Notes: generated from the sequence alone by a model not told the origin. A stretch of DNA of 64,000 nt from Lachnospiraceae bacterium UBA4260 (GCA_002395235.1 DGWK01000032.1:49659-113658), one strand, 5' to 3'; shown: positions 32,950-41,636, counted from the first letter of the stretch. Made by a program: numbers and translations.

Positions 32950-33555
32950 TCACCCTCTCGTCAGCGCCTTCTCCTTGAGGATCACGGGCCGCAGGCGAAG
33001 CGCGGCGCCCGCTGCCAGGACACACAGTATAAAGTCCGGCACTACCGTGGACAAAAACCACACGGAAATAAGCTCTGCAAAGCCGATCCCTATGTCCTTC
33101 GATACCACCAGGTTAAACATCAGATAGTAATAGACCAGGCCGCACAGATAATACGCCATCTCTCCCCAGAAGGCCGCGAAAAGAAGTTTCAGATAGCCGT
33201 TTCCCGGCAGAGTCTCCGATATTTTGCCCGCCACATAGGCCGCTGCCGCAAAGCCGATCAGAAAGCCGAAGGTGGGCTTCATCAGATACATGAGCCCGCC
33301 GCCGTGGGCGAAAACTGGCACGCCGGCCAGCCCGATCAGCAGATAACAGCCGACCGCCGCGAGTCCGCGCTTGGCGCCGAGAAGAAATCCGGCCAGCAGG
33401 GCGAAGAAAAACTGCAGGGAGAAGGTCACTTCCCAGATTCCGATGGGAATCATGATCTTTATAAAGGCGCCGACCGCCATGAGTGAGGCGAACATCCCGC
33501 AATAGACAATATCGGTTGTGCTGATTCCGCGGATCGCTCTTTTTCTGGTTTCCAT
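32950..33555 (-). CDS. bioY: BioY-type biotin ECF transporter substrate-binding subunit
   Basis: This 201-residue membrane protein has about six helices and the BioY signatures: IPIGIWEVTFSLQFFFALLAGFLLGAKRGL (about 37-66), YLLIGLAGVPVFAHGGG (about 71-87), and PTFGFLIGF. BioY binds biotin and pairs with ECF ATPase and EcfT subunits shared with other transporters, encoded elsewhere. CAGGAGG precedes the ATG. No clear BirA operator was seen upstream. It is a single-gene unit located between the siroheme genes and the divergent hypB pair. Confidence 0.95.
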   Translation of the reverse strand: METRKRAIRGISTTDIVYCGMFASLMAVGAFIKIMIPIGIWEVTFSLQFFFALLAGFLLGAKRGLAAVGCYLLIGLAGVPVFAHGGGLMYLMKPTFGFLIGFAAAAYVAGKISETLPGNGYLKLLFAAFWGEMAYYLCGLVYYYLMFNLVVSKDIGIGFAELISVWFLSTVVPDFILCVLAAGAALRLRPVILKEKALTRG

Positions 33556-33708
33556 GGGGTTCCTCCTGAGGTTTCTTTTTGGGTTAAATTATATTCTACC
33601 ATTTCAGTGTTCTTGCGTCTATTGCGCAGGCAACCTTGCCCTCTCCGCCGTGTTCGGTTAGAATGAAGGGAACCTGTTAGCCCTGCACGCGGCTGGAGCG
33701 GGCACAGA

Positions 33709-33723
33709 GTGCTGAATAATTAC
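33709..33723 (+). repeat. Solo right end of the IS66-like MITE
   Basis: GTGCTGAATAATTAC is identical to the last 15 bases of the full MITE. The rest of the element is absent. It lies 24 bp before the hypB start, with the same spacing and orientation as copy 3 to its gene. Confidence 0.7.
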
Positions 33724-33747
33724 ATAATTTAAATAAGGATAAAAAAC

Positions 33748-34449
33748 ATGAATACCAAATCTCCCGATTACACCGATCCCGTCAAGATCATCGAACTCAA
33801 GGAGTCAATCCTCGAGGACAATAACAAAGACGCGCAGGATCTGCGCGATCAGCTGAAGGCGCATAAGACCTGCCTTCTCAACCTCATGTCCGGCCCTGGA
33901 AGCGGCAAGACCACTACGCTCCTCGCGCTGGCCAAATATTTCAAAGGGCGCCTGGACTGGGGCGTCATGGAGGCAGATATCGACTCCGACGTCGACGCCA
34001 GGACCATCCTGGCGGCCGGCATCCCTTCCGTACAGCTCCACACCGGCGGCATGTGCCACCTGGACGCGGACATGACAAGGCAGGGACTGCGCGCCCTCTC
34101 GGAAGTCGCTGACCGTCCTCTCGACCTGGTCGTTCTGGAGAATATCGGCAACCTGGTCTGCCCCGCCGAGTTCGACACCGGCGCCGCCATCAAGATGACC
34201 ATACTGAGCGTCCCCGAAGGCGACGACAAGCCGGCCAAATACCCCCTCATGTACGAGGAGTGCGACATCATGGCGGTCAACAAGATCGACGCCCTGCCGG
34301 TCTTCGATTTTGACAAAGAAAAAGCGGAGCGCTATGCAAGGCTCCGCAATCCCGATATCAAAATATTCTATATTTCCGCCAAGACCGGCGAAGGCGTAAA
34401 AGAACTGGCCGAAGAAATTATCGCAAGAGTACAGGCTCACAATGCGTGA
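33748..34449 (+). CDS. HypB-family nickel GTPase, first copy
   Basis: The 233-residue protein has the HypB layout. It opens with KIIELKESILEDNNKDA and has the P-loop SGPGSGKTT (about 47-55), MEADIDSDVD (switch region), HTGGMCHLDADM (the metal-site Cys and His), LENIGNLVCPAEFDTG, VPEGDDKP, and NKID (G4). HypB delivers nickel to hydrogenase or related enzymes with HypA. The N-terminal metal motif CXXCGC seen in E. coli HypB is absent. Its stop overlaps a possible start of the second copy by 4 bases. Confidence 0.93.
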   Translation: MNTKSPDYTDPVKIIELKESILEDNNKDAQDLRDQLKAHKTCLLNLMSGPGSGKTTTLLALAKYFKGRLDWGVMEADIDSDVDARTILAAGIPSVQLHTGGMCHLDADMTRQGLRALSEVADRPLDLVVLENIGNLVCPAEFDTGAAIKMTILSVPEGDDKPAKYPLMYEECDIMAVNKIDALPVFDFDKEKAERYARLRNPDIKIFYISAKTGEGVKELAEEIIARVQAHNA

Positions 34450-34478
34450 GCGCAGAGTGCTTCGACATGGAGGTATCA

Positions 34479-35171
34479 ATGGCAACCGTTAAAACCATCA
34501 AAATAGAAGAAAGTGTCTTTGCCGACAACGACACCGCGGCGGAGTCTATCCGCAGAAAACTCACTGAGAAAAAGACAACTATGATCAACGTCATGTCCAG
34601 CCCGGGCAGCGGCAAGACCACCCTGCTGACGCAGATCGTAAAGAGGCTCGGAAGCGAGATGCGCATCCGCGTGATGGACGTGGACATCGAGTCCACGCTG
34701 GACGCGCAGCGCGTCGCGGACGCGACGGGCGTCGAGGCGCTGCAGATCCACAACGGCGGCCTGTGCCACATCGACGCGGACATGGTGACCCGCGCCCTGG
34801 AGCAGTTCGCGCCGGAGGGCTCGGGCGTCCTGGAGCAGACGGACCTGCTGATCCTCGAGAACATCGGCAACCTCGTCTGTCCCGCGGAATTTGACACCGG
34901 CGCCCACAGGAACATGATGATCCTGAGTGTCCCCGAAGGCGACGACAAGCCCCTCAAATACCCTCTCATGTTCAGCGTCAGCGACTTGGTGGTGATCAAC
35001 AAGATTGACACTTTGGACTATTTTGACTTCGATCTGGAGGCCGCCAAAAAACGGATCCTGCGCCTCAATCCAAACGCCGTGATCCTGCCGGCCAGCGCCA
35101 GGACCGGGGAAGGCGTGGACGCGATCTGCGACTGGATCCGCGGTATCGTGAAGGTGAACGGGCAGCGCTGA
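34479..35171 (+). CDS. HypB-family nickel GTPase, second copy
   Basis: This 230-residue paralogue of the preceding gene has VKTIKIEESVFADNDTAA, P-loop SSPGSGKTT, VDIESTLDAQ, HNGGLCHIDADM, LENIGNLVCPAEFDTG and NKID. It looks closer to canonical HypB than copy 1 in the P-loop SSPG. The ATG at 34479 is chosen because CATGGAGG stands 7 bases upstream; GTG at 34446 and ATG at 34467 are alternatives. No hypA, hypC-F or hydrogenase gene is beside it, so the client is unknown. A heterodimer of the two copies is possible. Confidence 0.93.
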   Translation: MATVKTIKIEESVFADNDTAAESIRRKLTEKKTTMINVMSSPGSGKTTLLTQIVKRLGSEMRIRVMDVDIESTLDAQRVADATGVEALQIHNGGLCHIDADMVTRALEQFAPEGSGVLEQTDLLILENIGNLVCPAEFDTGAHRNMMILSVPEGDDKPLKYPLMFSVSDLVVINKIDTLDYFDFDLEAAKKRILRLNPNAVILPASARTGEGVDAICDWIRGIVKVNGQR

Positions 35172-35214
35172 GCGCTTCCTTCGCCCGACGGCCGCAAATG
35201 CGGCCAAACCAGCC

Positions 35215-36891
35215 TTAAAGTAATCTTATGGAATCCGCAAACACCGTCTCCTGTCCGTTTCGCGCGACCATGAACAGATAATTGGGCTTTCCTTCGTGAT
35301 ACGTGAACTTGCAGTCGTATTTCTGCACCTGTCCCAGTGTGAAGAGCGCCTCGACCATAATGTCGGCTTCGTTCTTGCGCCGCGCTGCGGCGACCGGCAC
35401 CGTGACCTGGTTGTCCGCCGCGCTCGAACCCCCGAACCTCTCGGGGATCACGCTGACGGCACACAGACGCCCGTTTTCCCGGTCGCGCCGGATCATATAA
35501 TTCCACTGCATATCCTCTTCCCAGGGCGACTGCGCGTCCGCATAATAGGCGCAGCCTGTCGCATACTCGCCGATCACGGTGAAGGAGATTCCGTGCTCCT
35601 CCTCCCACTCGCTGCCGCCCAGAATCACATAAGCGGGGACAGACGCGGCGTCCTGCCTCATAATCGAGGTCTCCGGCCTTAAGACGACCAATTTGGAAGG
35701 CTCAAACTTGCGGATGACGTTCTCCGGACGCAGTTCCGCGTCGGACAGCTCCTCCGTGCAGTACTCGACGAGGCACTCGCTCATATCCCTGCAGAGATGG
35801 TCCCCCATGTTCTCGAAGGAATCGGCGCACATCTGCACGTAGTCCGCCGGCGTTCCGGGTTCATGCCACAGCTCCGCTTCTGTGTCAAAATAGCGACACT
35901 TCAACTTTCTTTCATCCGGCACCATCTCTTCCTCGTCCAGGATACAGTCATTATAATCGCGGTACCGGCGATCCAGAATTCCCATCAATTCCTCAAAACC
36001 GTTTCGATCAAAATCCACACAGTAATAGCGCGGCACGTCGCTTCCGCTGCAGAACACTCTGTAGTAGTCAAAAAAGTACCTGTGCGTGCTGTGACTGAAA
36101 GGCATGATGCCTTTTTCATATCTGTAATACTGATCCACGAAGGATCGCGCTCCCAGTTTGATATCCTCTCTGGCCAGGACATAGTCCATGTTCCGGAAGA
36201 TCTCGATCGGCGTCACGCTTCCGCTCGCAAGAGCCTGCGATTCCCCCGTCCCGTGGATGGCCAGATACTCATCGCTGACAAGCTCTCTTCGAATCAGCCA
36301 GCCCAGAAAATAAGCGGCGGGAGTGCCGGCGTAGTCATAGATCGTGCCCACCTCGCTCTCGGACATCGATGCAATGCGATCTGCAAACGCTTTTTTGCCC
36401 TCCTGTGTATCAAGGCGGATTCCCTCTCCTTGAAGGCGCAGATATTCCGCCGCCGCGTCATCGAAGGCCCACTCCGCCTTGTCCTTGTCAAAAGCCGGAA
36501 TCTCCGCAGGCCTTATGACGTTCTTCTTCACGTTGTTTCCCTCGCTGAGCCTCGGCAAAAGAAGGCTCAGTGCCGCCAGCGGGATCGAGACAATTACCCC
36601 GATCCACCCTGCTTCCGGAATGTCCAGGGCAAACCAGCTGATCCCCAGTGCCATAATGAGCACCGAGAGCTTGAGCAAAAATCCTTGCAGGACCGGAAAC
36701 TTACTGCCCTTACTGACCTTGTAAAAACTCACCAGCGTGATCAGGAGCATCACGGCTGCGCCGACGGTTATAGCCAGCACCATACCCAGCGGCGCGCTCT
36801 CCCCGACCGAGAACCCTGTCAGGCCAAAGAGAAACAGCAGCAGTTCCGCCACAGCACATATACTCAGAAAGACATAGCGAAAGATCGTCAT
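35215..36891 (-). CDS. Membrane protein of unknown function with large cytoplasmic part
   Basis: About 558 residues from ATG at 36891 (GGAGGAG just before); the frame is open 19 codons further upstream. Four membrane helices occupy about residues 4-110. The rest (about 130-558) is acidic and soluble, with no motif I know. It includes FRNMDYVLAREDIKLGARSFVDQYYRYEKG and SHSTHRYFFDYYRVFCSGSD and a C-terminal beta-rich part (SFTVIGEYATGCAYYADAQSPWEEDMQWNYMIRR). No neighbouring gene is co-oriented. Possibly a stress or nutrient-sensing membrane protein; this is not supported further. Confidence 0.7.
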   Translation of the reverse strand: MTIFRYVFLSICAVAELLLFLFGLTGFSVGESAPLGMVLAITVGAAVMLLITLVSFYKVSKGSKFPVLQGFLLKLSVLIMALGISWFALDIPEAGWIGVIVSIPLAALSLLLPRLSEGNNVKKNVIRPAEIPAFDKDKAEWAFDDAAAEYLRLQGEGIRLDTQEGKKAFADRIASMSESEVGTIYDYAGTPAAYFLGWLIRRELVSDEYLAIHGTGESQALASGSVTPIEIFRNMDYVLAREDIKLGARSFVDQYYRYEKGIMPFSHSTHRYFFDYYRVFCSGSDVPRYYCVDFDRNGFEELMGILDRRYRDYNDCILDEEEMVPDERKLKCRYFDTEAELWHEPGTPADYVQMCADSFENMGDHLCRDMSECLVEYCTEELSDAELRPENVIRKFEPSKLVVLRPETSIMRQDAASVPAYVILGGSEWEEEHGISFTVIGEYATGCAYYADAQSPWEEDMQWNYMIRRDRENGRLCAVSVIPERFGGSSAADNQVTVPVAAARRKNEADIMVEALFTLGQVQKYDCKFTYHEGKPNYLFMVARNGQETVFADSIRLL

Positions 36892-37091
36892 ATTCTCCTC
36901 CAAAATTGACATATTCATTATTTTGTAAATTGGTTTACGACCCGTCATGCGATAGAATACATACTGGAGTTAATTTCCCGCGCCTCCGGACGTCCATAGT
37001 CCCGAATGAGAAGTCCCCGGGACGCGGAGTGCCGCACGGTAAGTTACTTGTATCCTACCACATACTTACGTTTCATAGGAGTATTGAAAAT

Positions 37092-37952
37092 ATGTATCAG
37101 AAAACCGGACTGGTCCTCGAAGGCGGCGCCATGCGCGGAATGTTCACCGCAGGCGTTTTAGATGTGATGATGGAAAACGGCGTCACGTTTGACGGCGCCA
37201 TGGGCGTCTCCGCCGGTGCCGTATTCGGCTGCAACTTCAAGTCCCGGCAGATCGGCCGCTCTCTGCGCTACAACATGCGGTTCTGTGGAGATCCCAGATA
37301 CTGCAGCGTTGAGTCCCTCATCAAGACCGGCGACCTCTACGGCGCTGAGTTCTGCTACGACGAGATTCCCAACAAGCTGGATCCCTTCGATGTGGAGACC
37401 TATAAAAACAACCCTATGGTCTTCTATGCGGTCTGCACCAACGTAGAGACCGGAAAGGCCATCCATAAGCGCCTGGACAACGGCGACAAGAAGGATATGG
37501 AGTACTTCCGCGCCTCCGCGTCCATGCCGCTCGTCTCCCGCATCGTGGAAGTGGACGGCTACAAGCTTCTTGACGGAGGCATCACGGACAGCATTCCGCT
37601 GGCCGCCATGGAGCGCCGCGGGTATGGTAGAAACGTCGTCGTCCTCACGCAGCCTCTGGGATTCGTAAAAGAAAAGAGCAGCACACTGCCGCTCATTCAC
37701 CTCGCCATGCACAATTATCCCAATGTCATCAAGGCCATGGATGTGCGCCACATCCGCTACAATAAGCAGACCGCCTACGTCCGCGAGCAGGAACTTGCCG
37801 GCAATGTCTTTGTCATCCGGCCATCCCATGCCCTCGGCATCAGCCGCACGGAGAGCGACCCGGCGGAGCTCCGCAGAGTCTACGACATCGGCCGCGCCGA
37901 AATGGAGAGACTGCTGCCCGCGCTCAGGGAATTCCTTGGCGACCGGGAGTGA
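37092..37952 (+). CDS. Patatin-like phospholipase (RssA/YjjU type)
   Basis: The 286-residue protein has the patatin oxyanion motif LEGGAMRGMFTAGV (about 9-22), the nucleophile elbow GVSAGA (Ser about 41), and the DGG catalytic Asp in LLDGGITDS (about 163), followed by HLAMHNYPNV typical of the YjjU-like subgroup. Such enzymes hydrolyse acyl ester bonds of lipids. The ATG at 37092 is preceded by AGGAG at 10 bases; the frame is open farther upstream without homology. It is cytoplasmic. The 207-bp element copy follows downstream. Confidence 0.92.
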   Translation: MYQKTGLVLEGGAMRGMFTAGVLDVMMENGVTFDGAMGVSAGAVFGCNFKSRQIGRSLRYNMRFCGDPRYCSVESLIKTGDLYGAEFCYDEIPNKLDPFDVETYKNNPMVFYAVCTNVETGKAIHKRLDNGDKKDMEYFRASASMPLVSRIVEVDGYKLLDGGITDSIPLAAMERRGYGRNVVVLTQPLGFVKEKSSTLPLIHLAMHNYPNVIKAMDVRHIRYNKQTAYVREQELAGNVFVIRPSHALGISRTESDPAELRRVYDIGRAEMERLLPALREFLGDRE

Positions 37953-38016
37953 AGACTTACAGGAAAGCATATTAGTGGGGATGCCGCCTTGAGCGAAAGG
38001 TACTGCCGGTGCTCTC

Positions 38017-38223
38017 TTTAGGCATAACCGCAATTATTGACAATTTCAGCTCCTAATTTTTTCTCTGGCACAAGTGTTTACAAGCGAGATTGGGAGTAAA
38101 ATTGTCCATGGAGCGCCTTAACACCTAGAGCTATAGAAAAAGACCTCCGAATTTGAACGGAAATCGCCGTTTTCTCGATGGCATTGGAATCTGTTACCTT
38201 CTGATATGACTATTATGCCTAAA
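38017..38223. mobile_element. 207-bp non-coding element with TTAGGCATAA ends, copy 2
   Basis: The inverted ends TTTAGGCATAA and TTATGCCTAAA enclose sequence without an open frame. Length and ends equal the copy at 25118-25324. Internal similarity is partial and lies on the opposite orientation. Confidence 0.7.
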
Positions 38224-38228
38224 ATCAC

Positions 38229-38262
38229 GGGGCGGCCGCATTTTTACAAATGCGGCCGCCCC
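38229..38262 (-). terminator. Strong hairpin after the MBL-fold gene
   Basis: There is a 15-bp perfect stem, GGGGCGGCCGCATTT and its complement, around TTAC. It is convergent with the patatin gene and may terminate both. Confidence 0.8.
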
Positions 38263-38286
38263 ACTTCGTTACCCTTATTACATTAG

Positions 38287-39330
38287 TTAACGGCTGACCT
38301 CAATATTTTCTCCGTCACATACGATCGTGATATCGCCGTCCTTGGTCTGCAGACACTGTGCGCCCTTTTCCTCCAGCATCGAGACCGTCTTCTTTTCTGC
38401 CGGATTCTTTTCAGAGTCGCAGATGACCGCATAGGAAGGCTGCATGATGCCGACCATCTCTTCGAGGGGCTCATTGTAAAAGCCGTGATGAGGAATCTTG
38501 AGCACATCACATTTCTGCACGGTTCCTCCGTCCAGCCACTCCGTGATCCGCTCCTCCTCGATATCGCCGGTGAAGACCAGCCGGTTTTTCCCGAGGTCCA
38601 CCGTCGTGATCAGCGAGAAATTATTGTCATATTCATCGTCGGTGTCCGGAATCTCGTAGGACGCGGGCGGCTCGACCTTGATCGCTGCGTCCCCCAGCTG
38701 CAGATTCAGGACCTCTGCGACCCGCTCGGGTTCCATCCCGAGGTCATCCAATGCGTCCACAAATTCCTTGTACTGCTTGCCGGTTCCCTCGTAGTCCGGC
38801 ATCAGGATCCTGTCTACCGGAATGCCTTCCACTACCGTGTCCGCGCCTCCCACATGATCCTTGTCAAAGTGCGTGATCAGCAAAATATGGACCTTCCCGG
38901 CGCCTTTCTGCGCCAGATAGTCCAGTACTTCTTCTCCGTCTTCCTTCTCCCCGCAGTCAATGACCATCACTGCGTCGCCGCAGGTGAGCACCATGGCGTC
39001 CGCCTTTCCGACCTTCAGGACCTGCAAGGTAAGCGGATTCAGGGAAGAATTCTCTTCCGACGCCGTCTGCTCTGTAGGCGTCACCTGATCGGACGATGCC
39101 GTCTGGTCTGCAGGCGCCGCCTGGTCGGACGACGCATCCTGCTTCCCCTGAGAAGCCGAAGGTTCCTCCTTCTCGGATCCCGTCTCCTGCTCCGTCTGCG
39201 CCGGCCGCTCTGCGTTCTCCTTGGGAGAAGAGCATCCTGTGAGCGCCGAAAGGGCGATCACACAGGCCGTCATTAATGCCGCAAGTTTTACGATTGTTAT
39301 GTTTTTACGCGTTATTTTTGTCTCTCTCAT
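38287..39330 (-). CDS. Metallo-beta-lactamase-fold lipoprotein (ComEC C-domain-like)
   Basis: The 347-residue protein has a signal and lipobox (LSALTGCSS, Cys about 33), then an Asp/Gln/Ser/Thr linker (about 38-98). The MBL domain has ITHFDKDHVGG (HxxxDH motif, about 151-161), VFTGDIEEE (about 252) and PHHGFYNEP (about 283), the order of the C-terminal nuclease-like part of ComEC. A surface-anchored metallohydrolase acting on nucleic acid or another phosphoester is likely. The gene overlaps the PsiE-like gene by 4 bases. Confidence 0.88.
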   Translation of the reverse strand: MRETKITRKNITIVKLAALMTACVIALSALTGCSSPKENAERPAQTEQETGSEKEEPSASQGKQDASSDQAAPADQTASSDQVTPTEQTASEENSSLNPLTLQVLKVGKADAMVLTCGDAVMVIDCGEKEDGEEVLDYLAQKGAGKVHILLITHFDKDHVGGADTVVEGIPVDRILMPDYEGTGKQYKEFVDALDDLGMEPERVAEVLNLQLGDAAIKVEPPASYEIPDTDDEYDNNFSLITTVDLGKNRLVFTGDIEEERITEWLDGGTVQKCDVLKIPHHGFYNEPLEEMVGIMQPSYAVICDSEKNPAEKKTVSMLEEKGAQCLQTKDGDITIVCDGENIEVSR

Positions 39331-39974
39331 TCCTGATTGCCTTCACTTGCTGTCACTGACTCGTCCGCGTTCACTTCTCTGTAGTCGCCGGAGATCGGCT
39401 CCGACTTTTTCCGGCGCGCCTCTGCCCTTTTCTTCATCGCGCTCTCTTTTTCTGTTCCGCTCCCTGACTTCTTCCCGGACGAGCCTCCCTTTCGGATCTC
39501 TTTCCAGTCAGAGAGCCAGTCCTGTCCCGTATGCCCATCCGCCAGGAACTCGAAGGACTCGATGAAGAGGAATTTGCGGATGAAGAAGATCACAGCGATC
39601 GCGCCTACTGTCAGCAGATTCTCCATAGCATTGCCGCCCTCCAGAACCATGTGTCTGGAAAGTGCGAACAGAAGCACTTCCACGACACTGCCCGGCGTGT
39701 GCTTGATCAACATCTTGATAAACTCAATACCGATGACCAGGTCCAGGGCGCTCTCCAGGAAATGCCTGTAGGCCGTCGTACCGTTGCTCATGGAACCCAG
39801 CATCGGCAGCTCTCTGAGCAGCGGATACACGCTGGCCAAAAATCCGAAGGCGACGATGATCGCGATTCCGATCTCGAAGATATCCATCAGATGCTCCATA
39901 TGCGCGATAATGTTGTGGATCAGATCCCCCTTCTGCTCATGTCCGTTCTTGTTTTCCTTTCCGTTTTCTGACAT
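39327..39974 (-). CDS. PsiE-like membrane protein
   Basis: The 215-residue protein has a cytoplasmic N-terminus, then at least three membrane helices (about 34-55, 75-95, 115-135) containing EIGIAIIVAFGFLASVYPLL and LDLVIGIEFIKMLIKHTPGSVVEVLLFALSRHMV, as in the phosphate-starvation-inducible PsiE family. The C-terminal about 60 residues are basic, with Lys/Ser/Arg-rich low complexity, not part of the usual family length. Its function is not established. It is translationally coupled to the MBL-fold gene. Confidence 0.8.
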   Translation of the reverse strand: MSENGKENKNGHEQKGDLIHNIIAHMEHLMDIFEIGIAIIVAFGFLASVYPLLRELPMLGSMSNGTTAYRHFLESALDLVIGIEFIKMLIKHTPGSVVEVLLFALSRHMVLEGGNAMENLLTVGAIAVIFFIRKFLFIESFEFLADGHTGQDWLSDWKEIRKGGSSGKKSGSGTEKESAMKKRAEARRKKSEPISGDYREVNADESVTASEGNQE

Positions 39975-39997
39975 TTCAAAATCCCCCGTTTGAATTT

Positions 39998-40111
39998 AAG
40001 GTTCGCAAAGCGAGCCGCTGCGCCGCGTGCGGGTTGCCTGTAAGGCAACATCTACCCTGCCGCACGCGTGTGCATCGATGAACTCAGCGGGGGACTGGTC
40101 CCCCTGAGTTC
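39998..40111 (+). repeat. Structured dispersed repeat, copy C
   Basis: The core 39998-40075 is the best plus-strand copy. TTCGC-AAA-GCGAG is followed by GCGTGCGG...CCGCACGC with an inner hairpin TTGCC-TGTA-GGCAA. It ends in GTGTGCATCGATGAACTCAG. An outer hairpin continues to 40111: GAACTCAG-CGGGGGAC-TGG-TCCCCCTGAGTTC. Confidence 0.8.
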
Positions 40112-40239
40112 ATTTTCTCCGCCTTGACAGACGGCGATTAACCCCCAAAAAGAATTCTGCTACTTTCTATTGTACTATAAATACCTCCGCATTCCTTGTG
40201 GTTTTTTTTCTAAAATGCTAGAGTTATCACATCGAGGAA

Positions 40240-40332
40240 ATTTCGTGGGCAATCGGAGTGCAGCAAGAAAAATGCTGCGCGGGTCTTGCATGAGCGGATC
40301 GGTTTTCATACCATGTTCGGTCCTGACGAAAT
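40240..40332 (+). ncRNA. Candidate structured leader RNA of the CLC gene
   Basis: A 7-bp closing helix, ATTTCGT (40240-40246) with ACGAAAT (40326-40332), encloses a GCAGCA-AGAAAAA-TGCTGC hairpin (40260-40278). Shorter helices such as GGT-TTTCAT-ACC follow. It ends 23 bases before the ATG. It does not match the fluoride, magnesium or other classes I can recall. A regulatory role is only inferred. Confidence 0.4.
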
Positions 40333-40355
40333 GAACCTGCACAGGGGGAGAAATT

Positions 40356-41636
40356 ATGGATTTTAACAGCGAAGATTTCAGAGATCAATTAGAGGCGATC
40401 GTATTTAAGGTCAGGACGGGCTTCGTCCAGGTAATCAAACTTCTGGTCTATGGCCTGTTGTGCGGTACACTTGTCGGCGCCGTGGCCAGCGTGTTCGCGC
40501 TCGGCATCGACGGCGCCACGCAGCTCAGGGCCCAGCACCCTTGGGTCATCTTCCTGATGCCTGTGGGAGCCGCTCTGATCGTCTTCTTCTACCAGAAATT
40601 CGACCACAGCGAGGGAACCGACACCGTCCTCCTCGCGATCACAAGAAATGAGAGTGTTCCCGGCACCATGGCGCCGTTGATTTTTTGCTCCACCATCACA
40701 TCCCATTTTCTGGGCGCCTCTGTGGGCCGCGAAGGCGCCGCCCTGCAGATCGGCGGGTGCCTGGGCGATGAGATGGGCAAGCGCCTCCATTTCTCCGAGG
40801 GCGCAAGGCGCATCATGGTCATGTCCGGTATGAGCGCGGCCTTTTCCGCCCTTTTCGGGACGCCGCTGGCCGCAACGGTCATCGCCATGGAGATCAGCCA
40901 CGTCGGTCTTCTGCAGTACGACGCGCTGGTTCCCTGCGTGATTGCCGCCCTTCCCGCCTACTATATTTCCGGCATGATGGGCGTAGAAAAACACCCTTGG
41001 GCGCTGGCAAGCGTGAAACCCTTCTCGCTTCCCATGTCCGTCGCCACCTTTTTTCTGGCTGTGCTGTGCGCCCTGGTGAGCGTACTCTTTGTCGTAGCCC
41101 TCGGAAAGATTCCGGCTCTGGCGCGAAAGATTCCGGCAAAGCCGATTCCCCGCGCCGTCATTATGTCTGCCGTCCTTCTGGGCATGACTCTTCTCTCCGG
41201 AGGCCAGTTCTATAACGGCGCCGGCGGCCATGTCATCACGGAATGCCTGCAGGGCGAGCCCGTCCCGGTCTACGCTTTCCTGCTTAAAATCCTGTTCACC
41301 GCCGTCTCCATAGCTGCCGGCTTCAAGGGCGGCGAGATCGTTCCCTCGCTCTTTATCGGCGCCACTTTCGGGTCCGTCGTCGGCCCGCTCATGGGAATTC
41401 CCTCCGGCCTTGCGGCCGCCATCGGCATGGGATGCCTCTTCAGCTGCGTCACCAACTGCCCTCTGGGAACACTCCTGATCTGCTTCGAGATGTTCGGCTT
41501 CGAGGGCTGGCCCTATTACCTGTTGGCTATCGCCATTGCCTCCACGGTATCCGGCAACTACGGCCTCTACCACCACCAGAAGATCCGTTACGGCAAGCTC
41601 AAGCCGGGCCGCGAGGATGCGAATGCGCATCACTGA
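40356..41636 (+). CDS. CLC-family chloride/fluoride channel or antiporter
   Basis: This 426-residue membrane protein has the CLC core: the gating-Glu motif GREGAALQ (Glu about 130), GTPLAATVIAMEIS (about 170-183), and KGGEIVPSLFIGATFGSVVG (about 325-344). The usual GSGIP motif is replaced by the region GTDTVLLA (about 88), as in the CLC-F branch that exports fluoride. A fluoride role is therefore possible but not shown. It lacks the CBS domains of longer CLCs. AGGGGGAGAAATT precedes the ATG. A possible structured leader lies upstream. Confidence 0.9.
   Translation: MDFNSEDFRDQLEAIVFKVRTGFVQVIKLLVYGLLCGTLVGAVASVFALGIDGATQLRAQHPWVIFLMPVGAALIVFFYQKFDHSEGTDTVLLAITRNESVPGTMAPLIFCSTITSHFLGASVGREGAALQIGGCLGDEMGKRLHFSEGARRIMVMSGMSAAFSALFGTPLAATVIAMEISHVGLLQYDALVPCVIAALPAYYISGMMGVEKHPWALASVKPFSLPMSVATFFLAVLCALVSVLFVVALGKIPALARKIPAKPIPRAVIMSAVLLGMTLLSGGQFYNGAGGHVITECLQGEPVPVYAFLLKILFTAVSIAAGFKGGEIVPSLFIGATFGSVVGPLMGIPSGLAAAIGMGCLFSCVTNCPLGTLLICFEMFGFEGWPYYLLAIAIASTVSGNYGLYHHQKIRYGKLKPGREDANAHH

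Noticed and set aside
33556..33605. BirA operator before bioY
   Set aside because: The sequence GGTAGAATATAATTTAACCC only faintly resembles the GTTAACC...GGTTAAC palindrome, and the halves point the wrong way.
36906..37091. Upstream in-frame extension of the patatin gene
   Set aside because: The family homology begins at MYQKTGLVLEGG, with AGGAG before the ATG at 37092. The upstream codons match no family and have no ribosome site.
40201..40356. Fluoride riboswitch upstream of the CLC gene
   Set aside because: The conserved GATGG...CCTAC-type core of the fluoride motif could not be found.
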